Under the pieces are notes generated by a model. That model saw only the letters and a program-made list of their open reading frames with translations, did not search any database and was not told where the DNA came from. Positions 1 through 10,679 of a DNA stretch of 64,000 bases are shown one piece after another. How positions within the stretch are numbered: the stretch's first letter is position 1; each line of letters opens with the position of its first letter. A program made the translations under genes and the position numbers. Source of the DNA: Coffea arabica (taxonomy: Eukaryota; Streptophyta; Magnoliopsida; Gentianales; Rubiaceae); assembly GCF_036785885.1 (NCBI RefSeq), contig NC_092329.1, positions 7,688,001 through 7,752,000 on the forward strand, read 5' to 3'.

Positions 1-19
1 ACAGAAGACAAGTACATAC

Positions 20-182
20 CTGAAATGCCAATGTCATATCCAAAAATGAGACCACCTGATGCAGCCACGATGCAGGTGATGACCACAGCAGCAGTGATCT
101 TACCTTCAACCTCTAAGCCCTGGCCATTGATAAGCCTTTCATGACCCCCAACGCCTACAGCCATGCCTTTATCTTTCGTCAT
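20..182 (-). CDS. Sugar transport protein (STP-type hexose/H+ symporter), first coding exon, partial
   Basis: This is the 5' coding exon of a monosaccharide transporter that imports hexoses with protons at the plasma membrane. The minus strand reads about 54 residues: a short hydrophilic N-terminus ([10 protein letters not shown]...), then the first membrane segment, which ends in the family signature [14 protein letters not shown]. It stops at a GT donor (bases 18-19), and the rest of the gene lies left of the window. The donor interrupts the glycine codon after GIS, where STP genes commonly have an intron. I took the upstream ATG at 182; an in-frame ATG at residue 7 could also serve. The family call is secure from the signature. 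The isoform cannot be set from one exon. Confidence 0.85.
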
Positions 183-2136
183 TAAGTTGTAACTCTCTTA
201 ACTTTCTTGGTTTTTCTCAGCTTGTACTTTTGCTTTCCAGCAAGAGCAAGAAGTGTTGATCCCTGCGCTAGTCAACTGAAGTGGTAATACTATTGCTATT
301 TCTCAATCGTCAGTGTATAAAGAAAGGAAGATTTGCTTATGAGAGGGGAATTGGAGAGTGAAAATAATGTCGAGTTAGGTAATGGAAAGCAAGGATCCTA
401 ATCGAGCCGGCCCATTTGGCTCGATCTAGACCTTTCATTCATTTATCCATTCATTTATTTATTTTTTGTTTAAATTTTGAAGCGGACGGCCCCTGAAAAT
501 GAGCCCACGGCTCCTCCAAGTACCTTTTGCATTGTGCTCAATAGAGAATTTTTGGTTCAATTATCAATATGAACCAATTCAAGGGCAGCCGAGCAATTTG
601 ATATGCGAGTGACTGGTAGATATTGAAAAATTGTGGGGGCTCAAAAAAATATAAATCTTGAGGAGGACTCCGTAGCAAATAATTGCATAAGTCCCTGTCC
701 AAAATACTTTTATTTGCAATTTACTTTACCAAGGGCATTCCACTCCAGTAATTGCCTCAAAACTCAAATTCCATTGAAAATTTTTTGTTCTAAATCAATC
801 TGCAAGCCGTATTCAGTTGGAGTAATACAGAAACTTTAATGCTTGAACCAAATGAGAAAGATAATGAAGTTGATTTCAGTCTTTTTGTAGAACTAAAACC
901 AATTTGTGAGTTGGGCTTAAAATGGTTTTTATTATCCATTTTTAGAGAGATGGCACTTCTATTTTCGTTAATTACATTTTCACTATCATTTTAATCATAT
1001 GTTTTTTATTTATTAGATTGCATAATAAAGCAAATGATAAAAATACAAATAACAAAAAATGGATTGCAATTTACATCGCGCCTTGCAAGGAAGGTATATG
1101 CTATATATCTCAAGTGAATGAAGGGGCTATTGCTTTCATGCTTTGATGCTTTCTTTGTCGCTACTGATAATCTTATAGTCATTGGATTTTGGGTCGCGTA
1201 ATTAGAGGTGTATATTTTATTTTGGAGCCTTGCAATTGTATTGTACCTAGTTGGTGCCATAATAAAATGTTCCAAGAAAAGTCAAATTAGAAACTTAATA
1301 GTAAACTATTTCAGATATCATCCAACCCATCATACCTTTTTTTTTTTTTGGCTTTGGTTATGCATGTCATCATTTTGATGAAACACCCCCATGGCAAACT
1401 TTAATTTCTGATGGGAATCTTTTTATGTTTCTTAACTACATAATGTCGCATTTTCGTTCTTATACACCCATAGTGATCATTTTCTCCCCAAAAATCTGAT
1501 GGACTTGGTGTTTGAAATGGGTGATATACAATGGATTTCTCATGTCACGTCTAGTGATAGCTATGTCTCTTTAGTAAGAGTGCTCTGAAGATCATTCTTG
1601 TTCTTAAAAAATGTTGGGGGCTTTTGCTTTGATGAAAATAAAGGGAGGATGCCAGCGGCAGTTTAATTTAATCCCATTTTGTCATGTTCCGGGCCTCCGG
1701 CTACGTACTTTTGACCAAATCCAACATCCAAATCAGATCATAAACGTAGAACAGAATCTGGCATGAAATTTTTAAATTTTTTATTTATGAGTGTTTAAAT
1801 GAGATTTGGGTAAGAAAGACACAAATATTATTGTGCAACTTGATAATGAGGATGATATGTACTTGAAAAGTTATGAAATTGGAGATAATGAAAATGAAGA
1901 TGAAGTATGGCTTAGATAGCTCTTTGATTTAGAAATTGAACATGCTGCTTTTATTTGGATTGATATTTATCAAGAATTGAACATGAACTTATTGCCTTAT
2001 TTGGATTGCTATTTATCAAGGATTGAGTATGTATGGGATTTCTATTTTATAAATTTTGTGAATTTAGATGAATTTGGTGAATTGGATATAAATTTGGATG
2101 ATTGAATTCTTTGGTTATATTTTGTAAATTTAACTT

Positions 2137-2139
<3 letters not shown>
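183..2139. other. Intergenic DNA upstream of the STP gene
   Basis: No gene is recognisable here. The left part must contain the STP promoter and 5' UTR. The rest is AT-rich with short chance ORFs (for example at 633 and 1006) that show no family motif. It ends at an AT microsatellite. Confidence 0.5.

Positions 2140-2191
<52 letters not shown>
2140..2191. repeat. (AT)n microsatellite
   Basis: An uninterrupted run of about 26 TA dinucleotides. It is likely length-polymorphic. Confidence 0.95.
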
Positions 2192-2193
<2 letters not shown>

Positions 2194-2286
2194 CATATTC
2201 ATGACATTATTCGGTGGTCGAACTCATTGCCTCTGAACTCTGAGTTTGGCCGAGTCGATTTACGATGCGAATCTGAAAACATATAG

Positions 2287-3286
2287 GGCCTGTCTGGAAC
2301 CGAGTTTTTTGGCCAAATTTTTTAGCTACTAGTTTTTTAACAACTTTAACTACAGGAACCCAAAAAAATTTATCAAATTTTTTAACCTACACACTTCAAA
2401 ATATCTAATACACAAAAAACTTCCTCTTTTCTTCTTCTTTCTCCCCCATCCCTATCCACCACACCTTCATCGCCGGCCACCCCTCCGCCGCCGGCCATCA
2501 CCACCTCCGCCGTTGTTTTCGCCGCCGGCCTACCCCCTTTTTTTTTCCTTCTCCCTCTCCCTCTCCCCCTTCCCCTCCCCTCCCTGGCCACTCTCCCGCT
2601 TCCTTAGCTGCGATCTGATCGCACGGTACCATATCGCATCTGCGATCTGGTCGAACGACCGGATTGGGCAAAAGGGGAGGGGGAAGGGGAGGGGAGTAGG
2701 AAAGGGGAGGAGAATGGGAGAGGGAGATGGAGAAGAGGGGGAGAGAAAAAGCAACAAAAAAAAATTTGTAGGTGCCATGGCTGCTGGTTCTCTGCTTCGG
2801 GAGGGAGAGGGAGATGGTGAAGGGGAGTAGAGGGGGAGAGGGGAACAGAGAGGGAGAAGAGGGGAAGAGAAAAAGAAAAAAAAATTTGGAGAGAGGGGCT
2901 GCTGGTTCGTCTGGTACTGCGAGGGAAGAGGGAGGGGGAAGGAAGGAAGAAGAAGAATAAGAAGAAAGGAAAGAAAAGAAAAAGGAAAGAAAGAAAGAAA
3001 AAGAAAAAGAAAGAGCAAAAGAAAGAAAAGAAAAAAAATGGTAGGGCCATGGCTGCTGGGAACTGGGAAGACAGAGGTAATGAGGGAGGGAGAAGGAAGA
3101 AGAAGAGAGAAAAGAAAAGAAAAAGAAAGAAAAAGAAAAAGAAAAAGAAGAGAAAGAGAAGGAGAAAGAAAAAAAAAGAAAAGGAAAAAAAAAATTTCAC
3201 CTTACAAAAACTTCAACAAAATTTTTTCAAAAACTTCTACGGTACACTAGACAAACTCCTAAAAAACTCCAGGTTCCAAACAGGCC
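2287..3286. mobile_element. 1.0-kb fold-back / MITE-like DNA element with a purine-pyrimidine interior
   Basis: The termini are inverted repeats: GGCCTGTCTGGAACC on the left and the complement of GGCCTGTTTGGAACC on the right. Looser similarity continues inward (T- and A-rich segments around AGTTTTTT). An ATAG sits on the left flank and AATAG on the right, a possible short target duplication. The left third (about 2400-2600) is pyrimidine-rich and the right half (about 2660-3195) purine-rich, so the strand could fold back around about 2610-2660. The interior also repeats a block with the core ATGGCTGCTGG near 2778, 2898 and 3049. The long ORFs here are low-complexity and non-coding in appearance. 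It ends about 230 bp before the SC35 start codon. The superfamily is not assigned. Confidence 0.6.
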
Positions 3287-3516
3287 AATAGTCCAGTAAA
3301 CATTCTAGAACAAACGAACAATAATCAAGCGGTATAACTAGTAATTAACTCCAGTGTCCAAGGGTACATTCGTCAAATCAATCAATACCCTCGTTACTCC
3401 ATCCACTCGTCAGCTCCTCAAATTCCCAAGCCCTAGCACCTCTTGCGCCCTTCGCCTCTTCTTCTTCATCAGTTTCTCTCTCACACAGTCACACACTCTC
3501 AATTCAGACTGAAAAA

Positions 3517-5904
3517 ATGTCGCACTTCGGGAGATCGGGCCCTCCGGACATCAGAGATACCTATTCTCTCCTCGTCCTTAACATCACTTTCCGTAATTAC
3601 ACCCAAAAATCTGTTCTTTTTTTTCTTGTTAAGATTTTTTTCTTTTTTCTTCCGATTAGTATTGTTTCTATGATTTTTTAGGTACCACCGCCGATGATTT
3701 GTTCCCGCTCTTCGATAAGTATGGCAAAGTCGTTGACGTGTTCATCCCCCGCGACCGCAGGTATTCTCTCTTTTTCTGGCTGTATTCATACTCAGCTGGA
3801 TTCGGAGCATTAATTTATGTGCATAAATGTATAAGTTTTCGTCTTTTGATGAGTTGTAGAAACAGGGTTTCGATACTTCGGAACTTTTATCGAGTTCTGG
3901 GCTTTATTCTTTTTTGAGCAAATATTACTAGTTAGGATTGGAAATATGCTTGTATGCTGAGCGTTCCACCTCTAGATAGAGTATTCGCGCATTTAAATTT
4001 GTAGGTTTTGTTTTTCAGTTTTGTGTGTGTTGGAAGAACTTGTAGCAAAATTTGGAGAAGTTTAATCCAATCTGGAAGTTTATCCCAATGTTTAATCTGT
4101 TTAAATATGATAGTCCTATTGTATTTTGTCGAAATTTAGGTTACAAATAAAAAGGCAAAAAACCTGGACTTCCCACGGGAAAAATAAAACCAGTTTGTTT
4201 TGATACATATTTTCATTGAATGGCTATTTTTGCCGCCTTATGGTGTGTGTGCATGTGCATAGTATTCATATGATAAATTGTGGGTGTGATTGTTAGGACT
4301 GGTGATTCAAGAGGATTTGCTTTTGTGCGATACAAGTACCAGGATGAAGCACAGAAGGCAGTTGAAAAGCTTGATGGTGAGTTGTGTATCATAAAGATTT
4401 TGACCTGCTTAAGTATGCTTTGGGTTTATCTTCTGGTTTGAAATTCTTTTCTGCTTCAAGCTTTCTCATCATGGAGTTTGGTTAATATTTCAGGAAGAGT
4501 TGTTGATGGAAGGGAGATAATGGTTCAATTCGCAAAATATGGTCCAAATGCTGAACGAATGTGAGAGATTTGATTATCCCTAAGTTTTTATTTTTTAAAC
4601 TTGTGCCATATTATTTTAATGTAGCTTCCTGGAATATTTTTTCCCCTTAGTTGTCCAAGGACACTTAAAAAAATGACTATAAGATTAAAGTAGTTAGGTT
4701 TGATTACTATGTTTTGGAATGTATATTAAGGTTTTCTACTAAGTTTCAACTGTCATTTGCTTTGGATAATAGTCACAAAGGAAAAATAATGGAACCAGTT
4801 TACAAGTCAAAAGGAAGGTCAAGAAGTCGCAGCCCTCGGCCAAGGTATCTAATTTAGTCTGTTTATTATGGGGTTTTACTGTGGAACTTGTCTTGTATTT
4901 ACTTGACAGTTGAGGAGACATAGCATGCAGAAAGATTGACTTTATGGTTATAGTGAGTTGTGTTTTGTTGGTGTAATGGCATACTTGAGTTGGAACTCTG
5001 TTGGTGATTCTGGAACCTTCAGATCTGGTTAACATTGCTCTTCTGGGAACAGAGTTATCATTGTTCATTGTTATTGATTGGTCCACAAAAATACTGTCAA
5101 GTAGAGTTGGGGTTTGAATCTCTTTATAATTGAATTCTGGGTCTTATAAGAGACCTGCTAGTGTAGTGGTAAATACAGTGCTTCTTTAGTCCTGGACTGC
5201 AAGTTTTATTGTCGTTTCAATTTATTATTGTTATCTTTCTTTTCTTATGTTTTGAAGTTTTCTTGTGCTTTCAAATTTTTGGAATCTGTAGCTTGGATTT
5301 TCAAGAATGTTGCTTTTCTCGCATATGAAACCTACAAATAATTGCTGACTTGTTGGAACCCTTTCAGGTACAGGGATGATTACAAGGATAGGGATCATCA
5401 TAGAAGAAGCCGTAGTAGAAGCAGAGGAAAGGATCGTGAGGGTCGTCGTGGCAGGGATAGAGATTATCGTCACCGAAGCAGAAGCCGCAGTGGGAGCCCT
5501 GATTACCACAAAGACCGTGGAAGGGGCAGATATGATGATGATAGACGCAGTCGAAGTCGGTCTTATGGAAGGTAGTGCTTTTCTTGTTGCTCATTATTCA
5601 TCGTTTAGGGATGAATTCTTGCTTTATGAGCTTTGGCTGTGGTCTAATGATTTTTTATAAATGTCTCAGTGCCTCCCCTGCTCGGCGCAGTGCAAGTCCT
5701 AGGAGGAGCCAATCTCCCCGCAGAACCCCCCCTTCTCGTGGTGCAAGTCCTGATGCAGTTAAACAGAAAGATCGTTCACCAACCTCAAAAAGTCTGTCAC
5801 CGCGTGGTCGACGTGCTGATTCCCGAAGCCGATCTCCGCACTCTGATGCTGATGTGAGATCAAAACCTTGTTTACTTTCACTTGGATTAATAAGATTTGA
5901 ATCT

Positions 5905-5950
<46 letters not shown>

Positions 5951-5959
5951 TAGGATTGA
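3517..5959 (+). CDS. SC35: SC35-type serine/arginine-rich splicing factor
   Basis: Nuclear SR protein that helps choose splice sites. Coding exons: 3517-3592, 3682-3760, 4297-4376, 4494-4560, 4773-4844, 5368-5571, 5670-5853 and 5954-5959, all GT-AG. They join to 768 bp, or 255 residues. The N-terminus MSHFGRSGPPDIRDTYSLLV and the RRM (about residues 15-90) are characteristic of plant SC35. RNP2 is LLVLNI and RNP1 is RGFAFVRY. An RS domain follows, with dense SR/RS and SP dipeptides split by an aspartate/arginine-rich stretch. The last exon supplies only one aspartate codon and TGA. Its 3' splice site is fed by a long CT microsatellite. Retaining that intron keeps the frame open to 6048. SR genes often regulate themselves by alternative splicing; that use here is an inference. 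Confidence 0.93.
5908..5947 (+). repeat. (CT)n microsatellite forming the polypyrimidine tract of the last SC35 intron
   Basis: About 19-20 CT dinucleotides lie directly before TCTTAG, the 3' splice site at 5952-5953. The tract occupies most of the 3' half of the 100-bp intron 5854-5953. Confidence 0.9.
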
Positions 5960-6307
5960 GTGGGCAGGATACCATCTCATGGATCTTCAGAGTGAAGCTT
6001 GGTGCAGCGCTTGTCTTGAGGAGACCATTTCTGATATTCATGTTATGAATGTGTAGACCTTGATAGAACTTAATTGGCCGAACTGGTTATGAGGTTTAGC
6101 TCTTTTCGTCGTTGTACTTGCGCTTTCTTTATATCTAGTTTGATGCTAGTTTCTGCACTATGGTTTGTGTGGATTTGGTAAATTGTCGATTTTGGTGAAC
6201 ATATTGACTGATGTGACCACTATTACTCAATTTTTTACTCATGATGGACCTCTACTGGCCTTCTATAGTTGTGTTCGTGAAGAGTAAATGTGGCTGATTG
6301 GCAAGAT

Positions 6308-6477
6308 GATGCAGCAGCTGTAGATGCTGTTTGTGTGATGCAGCAGCTGTTGATGCTGTTTGTATGATGCAGCAGCTGTAGATGCTGTTTGTATGATGCA
6401 GCAGCTGTTGTTGCTGTTTTTATGATGCAGCTGTAGATGCTGTTTGTGTGATGCAGCAGCTGTTGATGCTGTTTTTA
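6308..6477 (+). repeat. 29-bp minisatellite in the SC35 3' region
   Basis: Six head-to-tail units start with GATGCAGCAGCTG at 6308, 6337, 6366, 6395, 6424 and 6450. Five are 28-29 bp; the fifth has lost one GCA/CAG triplet. Units alternate between CTGTAGATG and CTGTTGATG (or TTGTTG), so the array looks like a 58-bp dimer repeated three times. It starts about 350 bp after the SC35 stop and may lie in the 3' UTR or just beyond. Confidence 0.9.
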
Positions 6478-7702
6478 CTTGCTGTTGGTTATTTTATTTT
6501 GTTGCTGGTGACAAACTTCAGTTTCTTTACAAATTTCTGACCCTGTCATGATTGGTAAGACTAATCAACTCAAAGTTGCTACAAGTCGAATATGGTTTGC
6601 ACTTGACCTAATAGCCTTCACTTTTTGCTGATTTCAATTTTGTGTTGAAGAATCTTTGATGTGATCAATTAGAAGATGGTTCGAGCGCCTGCTTTATTAA
6701 GTGTAGCTGGTGCAGTTGATTCAGGAACCAGGGTCCAGTAATGTTGATAATTTGCTAGATGGAGTTTGACATATAAAACCATAGTCTGGACTTGGAGGAT
6801 GACGTTTGGTCTATTGCTTCTGCTGGTTTTAAATTTAGCTTTTACCACATTTGCCAAAACTAGGTGGGAAGAACGTGCAACATGCAAGTGTTTATCCTTC
6901 TGATATGTATTAATCTAATATTACTTTTTAACATTTGTTCAAACTAATAGAATTTTAATCATGTGAACTACTGTGCTTGCGTAAACTAATGCATAGAAAA
7001 TTTACTTTAGAAGAATGTGGGCCACATTCTTGGAAATTTACTTCAGAAGAATGTAGGCTACATTTTGGTGTCAAAGAGGTATTTTTGAATGTCAGAACAT
7101 GTTTAGTTTTAGTTAGCTAACTGACGACGGAAAATTGCGTTGATAAGCAAGAATAAAGAAAAAAAGGGTCGCTGGAGAGTTTTGTTCATCTTCAAAGTTC
7201 AGGGTAATTGAAGCTGCGAGATAATGAACTTCGTATGATTATGTGCATGCATGCATGCAGGCATATATGTGTATGCATGTATGTATAAGAGTATTCTGTT
7301 TTATTTTGGGACTCCTTTTCATTCTTGCCTGAGGAAGTCGGATCCCGGTTTTATTAGGTTATGAGAAAATTGGGCATTTTCACACTGAAGAAGTCATGTT
7401 GGACTCGTTGTTTTCCAGATAGAAAGTAAACGCGCATGAACGGTAAACTTTGTTACATGTGCAGCAATTTTTTGTCAGGGAAATAGTGAATGAAATAATC
7501 CTCAATTTTCTCGTACGCTACAAAACTTGTACGTTGACTGGGAGCCAATGATCAATCAAGTCTACTCTTATTTTATGGGCAAAAATGATGTAACCAATTG
7601 GTGGCAACTTTCATTATTATCTGCCAATTGCCTATGGTAAATTTGTTCGTCTTCGATATATTCACTTTGAGCCATCTAGAGTTCAAGCATCGAAAAGTTA
7701 CC
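6478..7702 (+). other. Intergenic DNA between SC35 and the receptor relic
   Basis: No gene is seen. There is a short ATGC/ATGT-rich run at about 7240-7290. From about 7540 the sequence resembles the promoter units found upstream of the receptor kinase at 29179 (ATGATGTAACCAATTGG at about 7586), so the receptor-derived DNA begins before the relic ORF. Confidence 0.5.
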
Positions 7703-8068
7703 ATGATTTCTGCTCCTAGTTGGAAGGCTTTTTTATTCGTCATAGTTCTAACCTCATTCTTCTGCTTCCTAGGAAGTTCTTAGGCTTTTGTTGAAGAAGC
7801 TGTGAGGCACTTTTTAAATGGGAAGTTAGATGCAAAACCTGAATAATCCATTGCTAACTTCATGGATCCTACTGCCAAATGCTGTCAATTCTTCCAATAT
7901 TCCATAAGAAATCGACAGCCCCTGCGCTTGTCATAGTACTAGTGTGTTTCTTGCGTTGATGGGAGTGTCAACAGGTTGAACCTCACAAACTCAAGTATCT
8001 TGACTTGCAGGGCAATAATTATTTTCAAATACCATCCCACGTGTAATTGGATGGTTGAAAAATTTGTG
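7703..8068 (+). pseudogene. LRR receptor-kinase relic (5' end only)
   Basis: The sequence aligns by eye to the start of the receptor genes at 8811 and 29179: signal-peptide codons, the region read as VEEA...LLKW in the intact copies, and the NRLNLTNSS segment. It has a TAG immediately after the signal peptide (GGAAGTTCTTAG), several frame shifts, and an internal deletion. The sequence jumps from the GTATC matching 9064-9068 to the one matching 9188-9192 and keeps a single GTATC at 7995-7999. Similarity fades at about 8068. It is clearly non-functional. Confidence 0.85.
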
Positions 8069-8347
8069 ATACTAGTCAAAATTGTATCTGTTGTTGGAAA
8101 AATTTGTGGGTGCAAACCCATCGGTTTACACTTCCTTCTTGTGGCACGAGTCCACGCTAGGTCTTAACTCACCACAAGTGTAATAAGAAATTAAGCATTA
8201 TCAAATGATTGGAAGTCTCTTTGATTCTCTAATGTGAGACAAAATCTTTTAAAATACACAACTATTTATAGCAGCTATGAATTTGAAGTTTTTGAAGGCA
8301 CCAAATCTTACAATAGTAGTTGAGTTATGGAAAAGTGTTAGGTGATG

Positions 8348-8483
8348 TTTGGATTGTAATTTTCTATTAAAAATTTTTTATGTTTTTTACGAACACGTCT
8401 TCTTAATCACTATTTTTCCTCACATTCATCAAATCATCACAATATATTTTTTTAATAAAAATTTCAAAAAATAGCAATCCAAA
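8348..8483. repeat. MITE-like element of the TTTGGATTG family, copy 1
   Basis: The left end TTTGGATTGTAATTTTCTA and the right end TAGCAATCCAAA are complementary at the tips. The interior carries the TTTTTTAYGAACACG and CAT-rich words found in the other dispersed copies. Confidence 0.55.
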
Positions 8484-8810
8484 TTAGATAATACTACTGG
8501 TGAGACATGCCTACTTATCATCACAAAAAAAAGGGCAATTCTACAATAATTATGAGAAACTCACTACTTCCAAACAAAAATTTAAAGTACTCGTGTTTAT
8601 GTCTACTCAGTCTTTGACTAAAACACAGACTAAGAGGATCGATCAAGTCCACGCGTAGTCGAAGTTTACCCATTGGTGACAACTTTCATTTTCTACCGAT
8701 CCCCCCGAAAGTGACACAAACAAGGACAATTTATGAGAAGACTACTTTCATTTTTTCCATTCAAATGTTCACTTTGAGCCATCTTGAATTCACACATTAA
8801 CGTAGTAACC

Positions 8811-10193
8811 ATGATCATTATAGTTCTAACGGCATTCCTTTGCAGCCTGGGAAGTGCATTAGCTTCTGTTGAAGAAGCTGAGGCTCTTCTTAAATGGAAA
8901 GCAAGTTTTCAGAACCCGGGTAATCCCCTGCTATCTTCATGGAATCTTCCGCCAAATGCTGCGAATTCTTCTCATTCTCGAAAAGAAACCGCCAGCCCCT
9001 GCGTTTGGTATGGTGTCTCTTGCATTCATGGAAGTGTCAACCGGTTGAACCTCACAAACTCAAGTATCAATGGTACTCTCTACAACTTTCCGTTTTCATC
9101 CCTCCCAAATCTTGAATATGTTGATCTGACCCTGAATGATCTTTCTGGGAGCATGCCACCTCAGATAGGTAACCTCTCCAAGCTCTTGTATCTTGACTTG
9201 CAGCGCAATCTATTTTCAAATACTATCCCACGTGAGATTGGACGATTGAAAAATCTTCAAACCCTTCATTTAAATGGGAATGAGTTAAATGGCTCAATTC
9301 CTGAGGAGATGGGGCAATTAAGGTCTCTAAGTGATCTGGCTTTGGCCACTAACGATCTTGATGGCCCTATTCCTGCTTCCTTGGGCAATTTGAAAAAATT
9401 GACTTATTTGTATTTCAATGACAATCTGCTTTCAGGCCCTATTCCTCCTGAATTAGGACATCTTTACAATCTTGTTGACATTTACCTGAACGGAAACCAG
9501 TTATCAGGTCCTATTCCACCCTCCTTTGGAAACTTGAACAAACTAGAGGTCTTGCATCTTTACAGCAATAAACTCACTGGTCTCATTCCTCCTGAGACAG
9601 GGAATCTAACATCACTGCATAGTCTGAGGTTATTGAATAACAGTATAAGCGGCTCAATCCCACCATCACTAGGTAATTTAGCCAGTTTGACTGTCCTGCA
9701 CCTATATGACAATCAACTCTCTGGTTCAATTCCCAAGGAGTTGGGCAGTCTGAAATTTCTCGAGGATCTAGGAATTAGCGATAATCTGCTTAGTGGTTCC
9801 GTACCTGCTACACTAGGTAACTTGAGTAACTTGCAGTATTTGCATCTCCGCATGAACCATCTTTCTGGTCCTATTCCCCAAGAGCTTGGAAACTTGACAA
9901 AGTTACTTCATCTGAACATGGGAGAAAATCAATTCTCTGGACACTTGCCCGATCAGCTATGTCAAAGTGGAGTGCTTCGCAACTTCACTGTAAATGACAA
10001 CATGCTTACAGGTCCAATTCCTAGAGGCTTGAAGAACTGCTCAAGTTTGCGTCAAGCTGCCTTCGGTGGGAACCAGCTCACTGGAAACCTCTCGGAGATA
10101 CTGATCATGTTTGGGGTCTATCCACACTTGAACTACTTGGATCTTAGCAACAACTTTTTCTATGGCGACCTCTCTATGTTTTCTGTTATTTGA
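8811..10193 (+). CDS. Truncated LRR receptor: secreted ectodomain fragment of the MIK2-like kinase family
   Basis: Predicted product of 460 residues. It opens with a hydrophobic signal peptide (MIIIVLTAFLCSLGSALAS) and an LRRNT-type segment (VEEAEALLKWKASFQ, then the CVWYGVSC cysteine motif). About 14 plant-type LRRs follow (LxxLxxLxLxxNxLxGxIP). I chose the ATG at 8811; the frame extends 9 codons upstream only from a TTG. It matches the copy at 29179 closely until about 10170. There the coding sequence switches to unrelated AT-rich DNA and stops after SMFSVI. It has no outer C-terminal LRRs, membrane segment or kinase. A small insertion (about 9 bp, reading EILI) sits near 10100. It could be a silent fragment or make a secreted receptor-like protein. 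The sequence alone does not decide. Confidence 0.7.
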   Translation: MIIIVLTAFLCSLGSALASVEEAEALLKWKASFQNPGNPLLSSWNLPPNAANSSHSRKETASPCVWYGVSCIHGSVNRLNLTNSSINGTLYNFPFSSLPNLEYVDLTLNDLSGSMPPQIGNLSKLLYLDLQRNLFSNTIPREIGRLKNLQTLHLNGNELNGSIPEEMGQLRSLSDLALATNDLDGPIPASLGNLKKLTYLYFNDNLLSGPIPPELGHLYNLVDIYLNGNQLSGPIPPSFGNLNKLEVLHLYSNKLTGLIPPETGNLTSLHSLRLLNNSISGSIPPSLGNLASLTVLHLYDNQLSGSIPKELGSLKFLEDLGISDNLLSGSVPATLGNLSNLQYLHLRMNHLSGPIPQELGNLTKLLHLNMGENQFSGHLPDQLCQSGVLRNFTVNDNMLTGPIPRGLKNCSSLRQAAFGGNQLTGNLSEILIMFGVYPHLNYLDLSNNFFYGDLSMFSVI

Positions 10194-10679
10194 ACCATTA
10201 GAATGTTAATTAAATCATTCGAATGTTGAATGTTATTTGAATTGGAATGTAAATTATATTATTAGAATGTTTTCATTTTATTTATTTTGTAAAATAATAG
10301 ATTTTAATAAACCAATTTGTAGATATTATATTTGATCAGTTCCAATTATTCATGTTATTCTTTTTAATGAAGAGATAGAAGTAAAATTAGATCTATCTTA
10401 TCTTCATTTTGACAGCGTGATAGTGTATGATGTTCAAAACTTATATTTGGGCTAAAAAAAAACTTTTTCTAACAAAAAAAAAATTTACATTTACATATTC
10501 TACATTTCATTGCACCAGTAATACCACTCATGCTTGATTGTCACAATCAAGTTGACACAAAGAATTTTTTGTCACCCATATAACATGGTACTTTTTGGTC
10601 ATTTTTTAATCAATTGTTTTCTAAAAACGTTAGTGAATTTGGAATTATAAATCAAACATTTTTGGGAATTTTTTTTTTT
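10194..10679 (+). other. Unrelated AT-rich DNA replacing the receptor's 3' half
   Basis: Relative to the copy at 29179, roughly 2.2 kb (about 30,520-32,690: last LRRs, membrane segment, kinase) is missing. This 0.5-kb AT-rich stretch is in its place, with GAATGTT repeated near the junction. No termini of a mobile element are evident. Confidence 0.5.

Noticed and set aside
2382-3291. Long overlapping ORFs on both strands (up to 198 codons)
   Set aside because: They consist of Lys/Arg/Glu/Gly or Phe/Leu/Ser/Pro runs caused by the purine-pyrimidine tract of the fold-back element. No domain or splice context supports a gene.
5150-5222. tRNA-like A box (TAGTGTAGTGGTAAATAC) in an SC35 intron
   Set aside because: No B box at the right distance and no acceptor-stem pairing. 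It is at most a decayed SINE piece.
5655-6041. 128-codon minus-strand ORF opposite the SC35 RS region
   Set aside because: It is the complement of RS codons and the CT microsatellite. The plus strand has a complete gene structure.
8784-8810. Upstream TTG start for the truncated receptor (and the equivalent at 29152)
   Set aside because: Both frames begin at TTG. The ATG nine codons later starts directly at the hydrophobic signal peptide and is the expected plant start.
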